NCBI GenBank assembly: GCA_002841315.1
Contig: PHEW01000001.1
Location: 310,001-374,000 of the forward strand
Reading direction: 5' to 3'
Length of the DNA stretch: 64,000 nt
DNA from: Actinobacteria bacterium HGW-Actinobacteria-4
Lineage (GTDB): Bacteria > Actinomycetota > Actinomycetes > Actinomycetales > Demequinaceae
The number at the start of each line of letters is the position of its first letter. Position 1 is the stretch's first letter. The notes beneath the pieces were generated by a model. That model was not told the DNA's origin, made no database searches, and saw only the letters and a list, made by a program, of their open reading frames with translations. The position numbers and the translations under genes are program-made. This document shows, piece after piece, positions 49,935 through 60,060 of this stretch.

Positions 49935-52259
49935 TTAGCCGCGAACGGCCTTCGTGGCCTCAAGCATGTTCTTGAGTGTGGCCGTGGTCTCGTCATAGCC
50001 ACGAGTCTTGAGCCCGCAGTCGGGGTTGACCCACAACTGCCTGGCAGGAATCGACGCGATGGCGGCCTGCAAGAGGTCGGTGATCTCTTGCGTGGACGGC
50101 ACGCGAGGGCTGTGAATGTCCCAGACGCCAGGCCCAATCTGACGCTCGTAACCGTGCTGCTGAATCGCGGGCAACACCTCCATGCGCGAGCGTGCGGCCT
50201 CGATCGAGGTGACGTCGGCACCAAGGCCGTCAATCGCGTCGATGATCTCGCCAAACTCGGAGTAGCACAGGTGAGTGTGGATCTGGGTGTCGTCCTTGGC
50301 GCCCGCGGTGGCGAGCAGGAACGAGTTCACGGACCACTCGAGGTACGCGGGCTTGGCGGCGTTCTTCAGCGGGAGCAGTTCGCGCAGGGCGGGCTCGTCC
50401 ACTTGAATGATGCCGATGCCGGCCGCCTCGAGGTCCGCGATCTCCTGGCGTAGCGCAAGGCCCACCTGGTTGGCGGTGTCACCCAGCGGCTGGTCGTCAC
50501 GGACAAAGCTCCAGGCCAGGATGGTGACGGGGCCGGTGAGCATGCCCTTGACGGGCTTGGCAGACAACGACTGCGCGTACTCGGCCCAGCGCACGGTCAT
50601 CGGCTCCGGGCGAGCCACGTCACCCCACAGGATCGACGGGCGTGTGCAGCGCGAACCGTACGACTGCACCCAGCCGTTCACGGTGACGTCAAAGCCGTCG
50701 AGCAGCTCGGCGAAGTACTGCACCATGTCGTTGCGTTCGGCCTCGCCGTGGACCAAAACGTCGAGTCCCAGGTCCTCCTGAAGCTTGACTACGGAGGCGA
50801 TCTCTTGCTTCATCGCGGTCTCGTAGTCGGCGTCAGTCAGGTCGCCCTTGGCCCACGCGGCGCGGGCCTTACGGATCTCTTGGGTCTGCGGGAACGATCC
50901 AATGGTGGTGGTGGCGAGGTCAGGCAAGTTGAAGCGGTTGGCCTGCGCTGCCGCACGCACCGAGTAGGGGCTGCGCTCAAAGTCCGTGGGCGTGACAGCG
51001 GCGAGGGCGGCGCGAACGTCGGCACGGTTGGTGCCGGGGTGTGCGGCGCGCGACGCGAGCGCGTTGCGGGCCTCGGCGAGCGCGCCAGATACGGCGTCCT
51101 CTCCCTTGGCGCGGGCGGCGGCGAGGGTCACGATCTCCGCGACCTTCTCGTCGGCAAAGGCAAGCCATGACACCAGCTCTTCGCCCAGGTGCTCTTCACC
51201 CTGCAAGGTGTGCGGCACGTGGAACAGCGACGTCGAGGTGGCGACGGTGACGGTGCCACCAAGCGCCTCGAGCGCCTTGGCCTTTGCGAGCGCCTGGTCG
51301 AGGTCCGTGCGCCAAATGTTGTGGCCGTCCACCACGCCAGCAACGATGGTCTTGCCGGTGAGGTCAATGCCAGCAGGCACGGTGCCGCGAACCAGGTCAA
51401 GGCCGATGGCCTCGACGCCGGTCTGGGCAAGCACGGGAAGAGCGTCGTCAAGCGAGTTGTATGGGGCGGCCACGAACAGTGCGGGGCGGTCCGAGTTGCC
51501 AGCGAGAGCGCGGTAGACCTTGGCTGCGTTGGCGAGGACCTCGGCGCGCGGGGCGTCGACGTCGGCTACCAAGATGGGCTCGTCAATCTGGACCCATTCG
51601 GCACCCGCAGCCTTGAACTCCTTAAGGAGCGTGGTGTAGAGCGGCACCAGGTCATCGAGACGCGACACCGGGTCAAAGCCCTCAGGAGCCTCGTCGGAGG
51701 CCTTCGCGAGATACAAGTAGGTCAACGGGCCGGTGATGACGGGACGCGTCACATAGCCGTCGTTCTTGGCCTCAATGAACTCGTCGATCCAGCGAAGCGA
51801 AGCAAGCTCAAAGGTGGTCTCAGGGCCAATCTCGGGCACCAGGTAGTGGTAGTTGGAGTCGAACCACTTGGTCATCTCAAGAGGGGCCTTGTCGCCCACA
51901 CCGCGGGCGATGGTCGAGTAACCGGCGAGGTCGTAGCCGCCAAACTCCTGCTCGAGGTCTTTGAAGCGCGAGGGGACAGCGCCGAACACCACGGAGGCAT
52001 CGAGCATGTGGTCGTAGAAGGAAAAGTTCGAGGGGATCGAGGAATCGATGCGGCCCAACCCCAACGCTGCGAGGCGGTCGCGGTTCTGAGCGCGCAGGTG
52101 CTTCGCGGCGGCCTCAAGCTCTTCCGCGGTGGTGGCGCCCTTCCAGAAGGACTCGAGCGCCTTCTTCAGCTCACGCATGCGGCCGATGCGGGGGTAACCA
52201 AGAATGGTGCCGCCGGGGAAGGCGGGCGCGGGGGCAGAGGCGTTCGTGTGCTCAGTCAT
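49935..52259 (-). CDS. metE: Cobalamin-independent methionine synthase
   Basis: A 774-residue enzyme transferring the methyl group of 5-methyl-tetrahydrofolate (triglutamate) to homocysteine. Two (beta/alpha)8 barrels are present. The zinc site in the C-terminal barrel is seen in IHTHLCYSEF (about 660-669) and VNPDCGLKTRG (Cys about 748), and the intervening IQVDEPALRELLPL is typical. The folate-binding half begins FPGGTILGYPRIGRMRELKKALESFWKG. GAGGAA precedes the ATG. metF, which supplies the methyl donor, lies about 0.6 kb upstream on the same strand beyond an OsmC gene. Confidence 0.97.
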   Translation of the reverse strand: MTEHTNASAPAPAFPGGTILGYPRIGRMRELKKALESFWKGATTAEELEAAAKHLRAQNRDRLAALGLGRIDSSIPSNFSFYDHMLDASVVFGAVPSRFKDLEQEFGGYDLAGYSTIARGVGDKAPLEMTKWFDSNYHYLVPEIGPETTFELASLRWIDEFIEAKNDGYVTRPVITGPLTYLYLAKASDEAPEGFDPVSRLDDLVPLYTTLLKEFKAAGAEWVQIDEPILVADVDAPRAEVLANAAKVYRALAGNSDRPALFVAAPYNSLDDALPVLAQTGVEAIGLDLVRGTVPAGIDLTGKTIVAGVVDGHNIWRTDLDQALAKAKALEALGGTVTVATSTSLFHVPHTLQGEEHLGEELVSWLAFADEKVAEIVTLAAARAKGEDAVSGALAEARNALASRAAHPGTNRADVRAALAAVTPTDFERSPYSVRAAAQANRFNLPDLATTTIGSFPQTQEIRKARAAWAKGDLTDADYETAMKQEIASVVKLQEDLGLDVLVHGEAERNDMVQYFAELLDGFDVTVNGWVQSYGSRCTRPSILWGDVARPEPMTVRWAEYAQSLSAKPVKGMLTGPVTILAWSFVRDDQPLGDTANQVGLALRQEIADLEAAGIGIIQVDEPALRELLPLKNAAKPAYLEWSVNSFLLATAGAKDDTQIHTHLCYSEFGEIIDAIDGLGADVTSIEAARSRMEVLPAIQQHGYERQIGPGVWDIHSPRVPSTQEITDLLQAAIASIPARQLWVNPDCGLKTRGYDETTATLKNMLEATKAVRG

Positions 52260-52346
52260 GATTCCTCGAAAGGTGTGAGATGCGCGGCGGGCTCGCCATT
52301 GCGCTTGGTCGACCCGCGGGTGGCGCGCGCCGAAAGATGCGCTCGC

Positions 52347-52352
52347 AGTCTA
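52347..52352 (-). promoter_or_regulatory. metE -10 box; 80-base leader without a recognised riboswitch
   Basis: TAGACT (complement) lies about 88 bases before the metE ATG. I looked for SAM and cobalamin riboswitch landmarks in the leader and found none. Confidence 0.45.
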
Positions 52353-52444
52353 CCCGCTCCCGGGGCCTGCGGCCAAAGCAAGGGTGAGAGCCGCGAACGG
52401 CTACCCCGAGCATCGGCCGCAATGAACCATGGGAAACTCGAGGC

Positions 52445-52870
52445 ATGGAAGAAACCTCAGAACGTTCAGTGACAGTCACCCGCGAGTCCGAAGGGGTCTA
52501 CGTTGCCACCAACGCCGCGGGCGCGAGCCTCACGTTTGGGCACAACGCGCCAGAGGCGTTCAGCTCGGTGGAGTTGTTGCTCGTCGCGATCGCGGGGTGC
52601 TCCGGCACTGACGTCGACATGATGACATCGCGGCGCGCAGAGCCCACCAAGTTTGAGATCACGTCCCGTGCGGACAAGGTCAGCGGCGACGGCGGCAACA
52701 TCTTGCGGAACATCCGCGTCACCTTTGACCTCGAGTTCCCCGAAGGTGACGATGGCGACAAGGCGCGGGCGCGCGTGGCGCCGGCGCTGAAGTCTGCGCA
52801 TGAGAAGACCTGCACCGTGTCGCGAACCGTCGAGCAGGGCGTGCCGGTGGAGTTGCGCGAGGCTAGCTAG
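52445..52870 (+). CDS. OsmC/Ohr-family peroxide reductase
   Basis: A 141-residue protein with two redox cysteines in the expected positions: LLLVAIAGCSGTDVDMM and SAHEKTCTVSRTVEQG. Ohr/OsmC enzymes use this pair to reduce organic hydroperoxides, recycled by lipoylated proteins. The conserved N-terminal Arg and Glu residues are less certain. GAAACT at 52433-52438 lies six bases before the ATG, suggesting a leaderless start. The gene end overlaps the convergent metF gene by four bases. Confidence 0.88.
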   Translation: MEETSERSVTVTRESEGVYVATNAAGASLTFGHNAPEAFSSVELLLVAIAGCSGTDVDMMTSRRAEPTKFEITSRADKVSGDGGNILRNIRVTFDLEFPEGDDGDKARARVAPALKSAHEKTCTVSRTVEQGVPVELREAS

Positions 52871-53751
52871 CGGTGGCCGATTGCCTTGACGAGTTCCAGG
52901 GCCGCCTGGTGCTTGTTGAAGGTGTAGATGTGGATGCCTGGGGCGCCGCGGTCCAGCAGGTCGCGGGCCAAGGCGGCCGCTGTCGCGACGCCCACGGCGC
53001 GGGCGGCGTCCGGATCCTCGCCCGCCGCCAAGAGCGCGTCGACCGTTGATGCTGGGGCGGGCACACCCGTGAGTTGCTCCAAACGTGCCGCGCGGGCGGC
53101 GTTGGGCAGCGCGATGATGCCGGGCAGGATGGGCAATCCGATCCCCTCGGCACGGGCATCGGTCGCGAGCGCCTCCCACTGGGCGCCGTCGTAGAACACT
53201 TGTGTCACCGCGAAATCTGCGCCGGCATCCTGCTTGGCCTTCAAGACGTCGAGGCCCTGCTGGCGCCACTGCTCTTGCGCGTGCTGCGCGGGAAAGGCCG
53301 TCACGCCCACGGACAGATTGTCAATGCCGTGCGCCGCCGCGACGTCGCGGATCAGGCGCACCAGGTCCGAGGCGTACAGCAATCCGTCGGGGTGCGGCGT
53401 CCAGTCGACTTGGCCCGCGGGCGGGTCACCGCGCAGTGCCAGGAAGTCGCGCACGCCTTCGGCCATGAACTCCTCGATCACCGCGGTGACCTCGGCGCGC
53501 GACTGGTCCACACACGTGAGGTGAGCGAGCGGGGGAATGGTGTGTTCCTCAGCCAGGCGCTTGACCACAGCGCGGGAGGTACCGCGCGTGGAGCCACTGG
53601 CGCCGTAGGTGATCGACGCGAAGTCCGGGGCCGTCGTTGCGAGCTTGGCGATGGTGTCCCAAAGCGCGAGTTCGGCGGCAGGCGTACGCGGCGGGAACAG
53701 CTCATAGGAGAGCGTTGCCGCTGGCGCATTGAGAAGTTCGCGGATGGTCAT
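52867..53751 (-). CDS. metF: 5,10-methylenetetrahydrofolate reductase
   Basis: A 294-residue flavin enzyme making 5-methyl-THF for metE. LSYELFPPRTPAAE carries the catalytic Glu near the N-terminus, TYGASGSTRGTSRAVVKRLAEE and LAHLTCVDQSRAEVTAVIEEF are conserved barrel segments, FLALRGDPP is the LRGDPP signature and DFAVTQVFYD the T-Q-xFYD motif. The C-terminal GAPGIHIYTFNKHQAALEL is typical. TAGTCT (complement of 53761-53766) lies nine bases before the ATG, so the leader is very short. Confidence 0.95.
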   Translation of the reverse strand: MTIRELLNAPAATLSYELFPPRTPAAELALWDTIAKLATTAPDFASITYGASGSTRGTSRAVVKRLAEEHTIPPLAHLTCVDQSRAEVTAVIEEFMAEGVRDFLALRGDPPAGQVDWTPHPDGLLYASDLVRLIRDVAAAHGIDNLSVGVTAFPAQHAQEQWRQQGLDVLKAKQDAGADFAVTQVFYDGAQWEALATDARAEGIGLPILPGIIALPNAARAARLEQLTGVPAPASTVDALLAAGEDPDAARAVGVATAAALARDLLDRGAPGIHIYTFNKHQAALELVKAIGHR

Positions 53752-53892
53752 GGCGTGGCAAGACTACGCGCGCGAGGCCGGACTGCGCCACCCCGTCACC
53801 ACTGATGTCCCCAGGGCCTCGGACCGGCGCAAGCTCGTGCGCTCACCGCGTCGCATGCGCGACCCCGGTGCCTCCCGCTCCACACTAGAGGC

Positions 53893-54462
53893 ATGATCAC
53901 CGAAACGAACGACCTCATCCGCTGCTTTGGCAGCGGCGACCCTGCCTACGAGGCCTATCACGACCACGAGTGGGCCACCCCCGTGCGCGGAGACAACGCC
54001 CTCTATGAGCGAATGGTGCTCGAGGGTTTTCAGTCGGGGCTGTCGTGGCTGACCATCCTGCGCAAGCGTGACAACTTCCGCGCCGCCTTCGCCGGATTTG
54101 ACGCCGATGCCGTGGCTGACTTCACCGACGCCGACGCCCAGCGGTTGCTGGGGGATGCGGGGATTGTGCGCAACCGGCTGAAGGTTGAGGCCGCCATCAC
54201 GAATGCGCGCGCTGTGGTGGCGCTGAGGGACGGCGGTGGCTCGCTCACTGAGTTGGTCTGGTCCCATCAGCCTGCCGAGCCACGCGAGGGGCCTCCCTCC
54301 TCGTGGGAGGACGTGCCCAGCTGGACCCCTGAGAGCAAGGCGCTTGCCAAAGCGCTCAAAGCTCAGGGGTTCGTGTTTGTGGGCCCCACCACCATGTACG
54401 CGCTCATGCAGGCGTGCGGACTGGTCAACGACCACATCAAAGGGTGCGTTGCGCTCAGCTAG
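53893..54462 (+). CDS. tag: DNA-3-methyladenine glycosylase I
   Basis: A 189-residue base-excision repair enzyme removing 3-methyladenine. The opening LIRCFGSGDPAYEAYHDHEWATPVRGDNALYERMVLEGFQSGLSW contains the zinc-binding Cys11 and His and the catalytic-pocket Glu/Trp residues. The C-terminal CGLVNDHIKGC supplies the other zinc ligands, His and Cys. TILRKRDNFRAAFAGFD is the helix-hairpin-helix-like family segment. CACACT six bases before the ATG suggests a leaderless start. Confidence 0.94.
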   Translation: MITETNDLIRCFGSGDPAYEAYHDHEWATPVRGDNALYERMVLEGFQSGLSWLTILRKRDNFRAAFAGFDADAVADFTDADAQRLLGDAGIVRNRLKVEAAITNARAVVALRDGGGSLTELVWSHQPAEPREGPPSSWEDVPSWTPESKALAKALKAQGFVFVGPTTMYALMQACGLVNDHIKGCVALS

Positions 54463-54493
54463 GCGCTCAACATCTTCACCAAGACGGGTTCGC

Positions 54494-54997
54494 TCAGCAG
54501 TACGCGCTGCGGTGCCGCCTGGTGGCGTCGGCAAGGATCGCGCTCACAATCCGGTTGTCCGCCGGAATCCAGCCCACGTCAAACCACTTGCCGGGATCGA
54601 GCCATCTCAGTTCACTGTGGTCGGCGAGCGGGCGCTCGCCGTCGCCCTCGATCTGTGCCCACCACACACGCATCACGAGGCGCTCGCCTTCTGGCGTGAC
54701 CGGGGTGAGCTCCCAACACGCGCCCACCTCGACGCCGTGCACGTCGCGGCCAGCAACATCGGGGCCGGCAACCTCGTCGCCCACCTCGACCTCGACGCCC
54801 AGTTCCTCGCGAAGCTCGCGCCGCAACGCCTCGCGAACGGACTCGTCGGGCTCCGTCTTACCGCCCGGGAGTTCCCACAGGCCAGCAAGCGCCGGGGGGC
54901 TCGAGCGTTGGGCGGCCATCAGCCGCCGGGGCAAGAACAAGCTGTCGGTTAGTGCAGCCGCAACAACCAGCCGCACGGGTCGCTCGAGGTCTGCCAC
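54494..54997 (-). CDS. Nudix hydrolase, MutT-like
   Basis: A 167-residue hydrolase. The nudix box is complete: GLWELPGGKTEPDESVREALRRELREELGVEVEVG, with REXXEE metal ligands. Flanking strands AAALTDSLFLPRRLMAAQ and LRWLDPGKWFDVGWIPADNRIV fit the 8-oxo-dGTP diphosphatase (MutT) type; the substrate could also be another nucleotide. It starts 13 bases after gcvH on the same strand and is probably the last gene of the glycine-cleavage operon. Confidence 0.9.
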   Translation of the reverse strand: MADLERPVRLVVAAALTDSLFLPRRLMAAQRSSPPALAGLWELPGGKTEPDESVREALRRELREELGVEVEVGDEVAGPDVAGRDVHGVEVGACWELTPVTPEGERLVMRVWWAQIEGDGERPLADHSELRWLDPGKWFDVGWIPADNRIVSAILADATRRHRSAYC

Positions 54998-55010
54998 GAG
55001 TCACAGCTCG

Positions 55011-55394
55011 TTAGTCAGTGATCGCGGCGTAGGCCTCGGAGCCCAGCAGATCCTTCGGCTTGGCTGTGACCTCAACCTTGAATATCCAGCCATCGCCATA
55101 GGCGTCCGCGTTGATGGCGCCGGGCGCACTGTCGAGTTCACCGTTGATGTCCATCACCGTACCCGTCACAGGCGAATAGAGCTCGCTCACTGCCTTGGTG
55201 GACTCCAACTCGCCGCACACCTCGCCAGCGGTGACCGTGTCGCCCACTTGGGGTGCTTCAACGTAGACAATGTCACCCAAGGCCTCGGCCGCGTGCTCAG
55301 TGATGCCAACGGTCACTACCGCGCCTACCGTGGGCTCGCCCGCCACCCACTCGTGCTCCGCGGAGTACAGCAGCTCATCAGGAATGTTTGCCAT
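55011..55394 (-). CDS. gcvH: Glycine cleavage system H protein
   Basis: A 127-residue lipoyl carrier that shuttles the aminomethyl group between GcvP, GcvT and the lipoamide dehydrogenase. The lipoylated Lys67 lies in GELESTKAVSELYSPVTG, the standard site. The start MANIPDELLYSAEHEW and GITEHAAEALGDIVYVEAP are conserved family motifs. GAAAGGCGA lies upstream of the ATG. It is the third gene of gcvP-gcvT-gcvH. Confidence 0.96.
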   Translation of the reverse strand: MANIPDELLYSAEHEWVAGEPTVGAVVTVGITEHAAEALGDIVYVEAPQVGDTVTAGEVCGELESTKAVSELYSPVTGTVMDINGELDSAPGAINADAYGDGWIFKVEVTAKPKDLLGSEAYAAITD

Positions 55395-55422
55395 GGGTGT
55401 CGCCTTTCGTCCAGTCAGGAGC

Positions 55423-56544
55423 CTACGCTCCGCGCTGATAGAACGGTAGCGCGGTTGTGGTCATCTGTTCGTGACGGCCACGCACGTCAACATGCAGCTC
55501 GGTGCCGGGGGCCGCGAGCGCCGGGGGTACATACGCCATCGCAATCGGCGCGCCGAGCGTGGGAGAGGGAGCGCCGGACGTCACAATCCCCACTTGGTTG
55601 TCGGACCCGTCCATGACGGCGTAGCCGGTGCGAGCGGACCGCTTGCCCGTTCCCACCAGGCCTGTCAGCACCTTCAACGGCCCCTGCTCGCGCACCTTCT
55701 CAAGCGCAGGCCGGCCCACAAAGTCGCCGCGCGGCGCCTCGTCCGTGCCCCACTGGATGATGCGTCCCAGGCCCGCCTCGATGGGGTTGGTGTCACGGCT
55801 GAGCTCGTGCCCGTACAGCGGCATGCCCGCCTCGAGCCGCAACGAGTCTCTCGCACTCAACCCACATGGCACCAAGCCCGCCGGCTCGCCCAAGGCGAGC
55901 GCCAATCGCCAGGTCTGGACGGCATCGGCCGCGTTGACGTAAAGCTCAAAGCCGTCTTCGCCGGTGTATCCGGTGCGCGCAACAAACGCATGTATTCCGC
56001 CGGTGAGCAGCACATTGGACGCCGAGTAGTACTTCATTGACTCGATGTCCCCGGCACCCAGCTCGCACATCGCCATGACGATCGCGGCCGACGCCGGCCC
56101 CTGCACTGCGATCAGCGCGATCCCGGGGGTGAAGTCCTCCACCCAAGCGTCAAAGCCCTCGAGCCGGTCAATGAGCTCATCGACCACAACGTCCTTGTTC
56201 GCAGCGTTCGCGACCACCATGAAGTGATCCCAGTCGCGGCGGTACACCACCACGTCATCAACCACGCCGCCTTCGGGGTGGCACAGCATGGTGTACTTCG
56301 CTCCCCACAAGGTGACCGCACTGATGCGGCCCACGGTGGCGAAGTCCAGCGCCTCGGCTGCTTGCGGGCCGCGCACCATGATCTCGCCCATGTGAGAGAG
56401 GTCAAACAGGCCCGCGGCGGTGCGGACGGCGACATGCTCCACGGTGTCGCCGGCGTAGCGCACCGGCATCTGCCACCCGGCGAAGTCCACCATGGTGGCA
56501 CCCAGGCGCACATGCTCTTCGTGCAGGGGCGAGTGCAAGGTCAC
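55423..56544 (-). CDS. gcvT: Glycine cleavage system T protein (aminomethyltransferase)
   Basis: A 373-residue enzyme that transfers the methylene group from H-protein-bound aminomethyl to tetrahydrofolate, releasing ammonia. [12 protein letters not shown] near the N-terminus, [39 protein letters not shown] and [19 protein letters not shown] are conserved landmarks; the Asp in [11 protein letters not shown] region and in GVVDDV contact folate. GTG 56544 is the start: it overlaps the gcvP stop (GTGA) and GAGGAG lies upstream. A longer frame to 56577 has no such support. Confidence 0.95.
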   Translation of the reverse strand: MTLHSPLHEEHVRLGATMVDFAGWQMPVRYAGDTVEHVAVRTAAGLFDLSHMGEIMVRGPQAAEALDFATVGRISAVTLWGAKYTMLCHPEGGVVDDVVVYRRDWDHFMVVANAANKDVVVDELIDRLEGFDAWVEDFTPGIALIAVQGPASAAIVMAMCELGAGDIESMKYYSASNVLLTGGIHAFVARTGYTGEDGFELYVNAADAVQTWRLALALGEPAGLVPCGLSARDSLRLEAGMPLYGHELSRDTNPIEAGLGRIIQWGTDEAPRGDFVGRPALEKVREQGPLKVLTGLVGTGKRSARTGYAVMDGSDNQVGIVTSGAPSPTLGAPIAMAYVPPALAAPGTELHVDVRGRHEQMTTTALPFYQRGA

Positions 56545-59387
56545 TCCGCGTACTCCTCGATCGGTGGGCACGCACACATGAGGTTGCGGTCGCCAAACGC
56601 GTTGTCGATCCGGCGCACGGGAGACCAGTACTTCTCGCGACGCAGGCCCGTGACGGGGAATGCCGCTTGCTCGCGCGAGTAGATCTGATCCCAGTCATCG
56701 GCAACCACCATCTCGGCGGTGTGCGGCGCATTGCGCAAGGGAGACTGCTCCACCGCCATGTCGCCGCGTTCAATGGCTGCGATCTCCCCGCGAATCACCA
56801 CCATGGCGTCAATGAACCTGTCGATCTCAAGCAGGTCTTCACTCTCGGTGGGCTCCACCATCAACGTGCCACTCACGGGGAAGGACATGGTGGGGGCGTG
56901 GATGCCAAAGTCGATGAGCCGTTTCGCGACGTCCTCTGCCGTCACTCCGGTGGCCTGGGTGATGGGTCGCAGGTCAAGGATGCACTCGTGAGCGACCAGA
57001 CCGCCAGGGCCGCGGTAGAGCACAGGGAAGTGCTCATCGAGCCTGGTGGCGATGTAGTTGGCCGCGAGCACCGCAGTCTTGGTGGCACGCGACAGACCCT
57101 CGTGCCCCATGAGCGCGATGTACGCCCACGAGATGGTGAGGATTCCTGCCGATCCATATGGCGCGGCGCTCACCGGAGCACCCGCGCGTAACAGTTCGTC
57201 GGGTCGCTGAATCGATTGCCGCAACGCTGGGAGAAAAGGAATCAGGTGCTCAGCCACCGCGACCGGCCCCACGCCAGGGCCGCCACCGCCGTGCGGAATG
57301 CAGAAGGTCTTGTGCAGGTTCAGGTGCGAGACGTCGCCGCCAAAGTGCCCGGGCTTCGCGAGGCCCACGAGGGCGTTGAGGTTGGCGCCGTCGATGTACA
57401 CCTGGCCACCGGCATCGTGCACCGCGGCGCAGACCTCGCCCACATGCTCCTCGTACACGCCATGGGTAGATGGGTACGTGATCATGATCGCGGCGATGCG
57501 ACCTTCGTGGGCCTTGAGCTTCGCGGCTAGGTCATCGCGGTCAATCTCGCCGTCGGGCGCGGTGCCCACCACCACCACCCGCATGCCTGCGAGCACTGCA
57601 GAAGCCGCATTGGTGCCGTGCGCGGAAGACGGGATCAGGCATACATCCCGGCTATCGTCGCCATTTGCCCGGTGGTACTCACGGATGGCGAGCAAACCCG
57701 CATACTCACCTCGCGAGCCCGCGTTGGGCTGAACCGACACGGCTGCGTAACCAGTGATCTCTGCAAGCCAGCCCTCAAGCTGAGAGATCATCTCCCGGTA
57801 GCCAGCGGTCTGATCCGATGGCGCAAACGGGTGAATCGCGGCGAAGCCAGGCCAGCTCATGGCCGCCATTTCGACAGCGGCATTGAGTTTCATGGTGCAC
57901 GAACCCAACGGAATCATGGTGCGGTCGAGCGCGAGGTCGCGGTCAGCCAGACGCCTCATGTAGCGCATCAAGGATGTTTCCGAACGGTACAGGTGGAAGA
58001 CGGGGTGGGTGAGATAGTCGGAGGTGCGGCGCAGTTCGCGTGGAACGGCCACTCGCGGGGCGGCAATAACGCGGGGAGGGCGCTCGGCGATCACCGCACC
58101 CACCAACTTGGAGATGATGTCTTCCGAGGTCTTCTCGTCACACGCCATCGCCACGCGGTCGTCATCGATGCGGCGCACATTGATGCCCGCCGCCGCAGCG
58201 CGGGCGACCACGGATGCTGCGCCCATGGGCACCACGGCCACCACGGTATCGAAGTAGGCGTCATGCTCAAGTTCGACGCCGGCAGACGTCAACGCGTCCG
58301 CAAGAGTCACCGCCTTCGAGTGGACGGCCATCGCGATGTCGCGCAGGCCCTCCGGACCGTGATGCACCGCATACATGCCGGCGATGATTGCGAGCAGTGC
58401 CTGCGCGGTGCAGATGTTCGACGTCGCCTTGTCACGGCGGATGTGCTGCTCCCGGGTCTGTAGCGTCAAGCGGTAGGCGGTGTTGCCAGCGGCATCAACC
58501 GACACCCCTACGAGCCGGCCTGGAAGCTGCCGCTCGAGCCCTTCGCGCACCGACATGAAGGCAGCGTGAGGCCCACCGAAGTACAACGGCACGCCAAACC
58601 GCTGTGCGGACCCTACCGCGATGTCTGCACCGAGTTCTCCGGGAGCCTTCACCATGGTGAGTGACAAGATGTCCGCCGCCACCGTCACCAATGCGCCTAC
58701 CGACTGGGCTTCGATGATGAACGGCTCGATGTCGCGCAACACTCCGGACACTCCGGGTTGTTGAATGACTAGACCCACCAGGTTGTCGGGAGCCTTCCAC
58801 TTGGCGTCGAGCGCCTCGACTCGCAGAGGCAAGTCGATCGCGTTGGCCTGAGCCGCGACAACGGCGATGGTCTGCGGCAAGCATTCGGCGTCAAGAATGA
58901 TGACCCCGCCTTCCTTGCCCTTGGTCGCGCGGCGCATCAAGAGCACCGCCTCAGAGACCGCCGTGGCTTCATCAAGGAGCGAAGCCCCGGCGATGGGCAA
59001 CGCTGTGAGGTCCGCAATCATGGTCTGGAAGTTGAGGAGCGCCTCGAGGCGACCCTGCGAAATCTCTGCCTGATAGGGGGTGTACGCGGTGTACCACGCG
59101 GGGTTCTCGAGCACGTTGCGCCGGATGACCATGGGCGTCACGGTGTCCGAGTATCCCTGGCCAATCATCTGCGCCTGGACTTTGTTGCGTTGGGCAAACT
59201 GCTGCAAACCGGCGAGCGCTTGATCCTCGGTCAGTTCAGCAGGCAACACCAGCACGTCGTCTTGCCTGATCGAGTCAGGGACCGCCACATCAATCAACGT
59301 CGCCAGCGACGGTTGGCCCACAACGTCGAGCATCTTCTCGATGGCGTCATCGCTTGGTCCGATATGGCGGTCTGAGAACGTGGTCAC
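56541..59387 (-). CDS. gcvP: Glycine dehydrogenase (decarboxylating), P protein
   Basis: A 948-residue PLP enzyme, single-chain type, decarboxylating glycine and loading the aminomethyl group onto GcvH. The start region [21 protein letters not shown] is the family opening. The PLP Lys lies in [41 protein letters not shown] and [20 protein letters not shown] are conserved. GTG 59387 is preferred because CACAAT sits six bases upstream, fitting the leaderless pattern here; ATG 59405 (six residues longer) is the alternative. No glycine riboswitch is visible in the 150-base divergent gap. Confidence 0.95.
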   Translation of the reverse strand: MTTFSDRHIGPSDDAIEKMLDVVGQPSLATLIDVAVPDSIRQDDVLVLPAELTEDQALAGLQQFAQRNKVQAQMIGQGYSDTVTPMVIRRNVLENPAWYTAYTPYQAEISQGRLEALLNFQTMIADLTALPIAGASLLDEATAVSEAVLLMRRATKGKEGGVIILDAECLPQTIAVVAAQANAIDLPLRVEALDAKWKAPDNLVGLVIQQPGVSGVLRDIEPFIIEAQSVGALVTVAADILSLTMVKAPGELGADIAVGSAQRFGVPLYFGGPHAAFMSVREGLERQLPGRLVGVSVDAAGNTAYRLTLQTREQHIRRDKATSNICTAQALLAIIAGMYAVHHGPEGLRDIAMAVHSKAVTLADALTSAGVELEHDAYFDTVVAVVPMGAASVVARAAAAGINVRRIDDDRVAMACDEKTSEDIISKLVGAVIAERPPRVIAAPRVAVPRELRRTSDYLTHPVFHLYRSETSLMRYMRRLADRDLALDRTMIPLGSCTMKLNAAVEMAAMSWPGFAAIHPFAPSDQTAGYREMISQLEGWLAEITGYAAVSVQPNAGSRGEYAGLLAIREYHRANGDDSRDVCLIPSSAHGTNAASAVLAGMRVVVVGTAPDGEIDRDDLAAKLKAHEGRIAAIMITYPSTHGVYEEHVGEVCAAVHDAGGQVYIDGANLNALVGLAKPGHFGGDVSHLNLHKTFCIPHGGGGPGVGPVAVAEHLIPFLPALRQSIQRPDELLRAGAPVSAAPYGSAGILTISWAYIALMGHEGLSRATKTAVLAANYIATRLDEHFPVLYRGPGGLVAHECILDLRPITQATGVTAEDVAKRLIDFGIHAPTMSFPVSGTLMVEPTESEDLLEIDRFIDAMVVIRGEIAAIERGDMAVEQSPLRNAPHTAEMVVADDWDQIYSREQAAFPVTGLRREKYWSPVRRIDNAFGDRNLMCACPPIEEYAE

Positions 59388-59536
59388 CGACCCATTGTGT
59401 CGCATATAGCGCCCAGGGAACAGGTAGCGCGCTCGCCTAGACCCAAGTTCCTCGCCGGATGTGACACGCACCACACACCGAGGCGCGCGCCACACACGCT
59501 ATCGAGCCCACAACTGCACCGCGTAGGCTACTCACC

Positions 59537-59965
59537 ATGGCTGAATGGGATGACAAGACTGGGAAGCTGCGGCCCACGTGGACCGTGCGCTTCAGCCCCT
59601 GGTGGGTGTTCATTGGTAGCGGCATCGCGGGCGTGGTGACAACTGCAGTACTCCTCCTAACCATCCTGGCCAACCCTGAAGCGCTCAACGCGGATTCCCG
59701 AGAAGTTGCGCAAGGCGCCGTCTTGCTGCTTGGCGTGGTGGTCTTCGTCTTCCTCCTGATTGGGCCCATGCTCGCGTACGGGGTCGGCTTCGCTCTACGA
59801 AACGTCACCAGTCACGGCATCCATGTGGTCGCGTTCGCGTTCCTGGGCCTCATTGTGGGGTTCATGCTGGGCGGATTCATCGGCGATCCGTCGGCGGTGG
59901 CTCCCGCCGTGGGAATAGGAGCCGCAGTAGGCCGTTGGGCCATCTCCGGGCAAGCCAAGATCTAG
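59537..59965 (+). CDS. Four-helix membrane protein of unknown function
   Basis: A 142-residue protein. A short charged start (MAEWDDKTGKLRPTW) leads to about four helices: 22-46, 60-82, 92-112 and 118-136. Glycine zippers (GLIVGFMLGGFIG, GIGAAVG) suggest tight helix packing. TAGGCT lies seven bases before the ATG. I see no family signature. Confidence 0.6.
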   Translation: MAEWDDKTGKLRPTWTVRFSPWWVFIGSGIAGVVTTAVLLLTILANPEALNADSREVAQGAVLLLGVVVFVFLLIGPMLAYGVGFALRNVTSHGIHVVAFAFLGLIVGFMLGGFIGDPSAVAPAVGIGAAVGRWAISGQAKI

Positions 59966-60060
59966 CAGGCACAGCGAATCCTCAGAAACCTCTCGACAGC
60001 GCCCCCTGAAGCCAGTACGGTCAAGAAAGCCGCAGGGAGCGGGTGAGATGGGGGCGCACA

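Noticed and set aside
52260-52444. Possible SAM or cobalamin riboswitch upstream of metE
   Set aside because: Conserved boxes of both riboswitch classes were looked for and not found; the leader is only about 80 bases.
51189-52472. 427-codon plus-strand frame opposite metE
   Set aside because: Shadow of metE; no domain pattern and no start signal.
57618-58463. 281-codon plus-strand frame opposite gcvP
   Set aside because: Shadow of gcvP with His/Arg-rich translation.
59388-59536. Possible glycine riboswitch upstream of gcvP
   Set aside because: No tandem glycine-aptamer landmarks are visible, and the gap to the divergent gene is under 150 bases.
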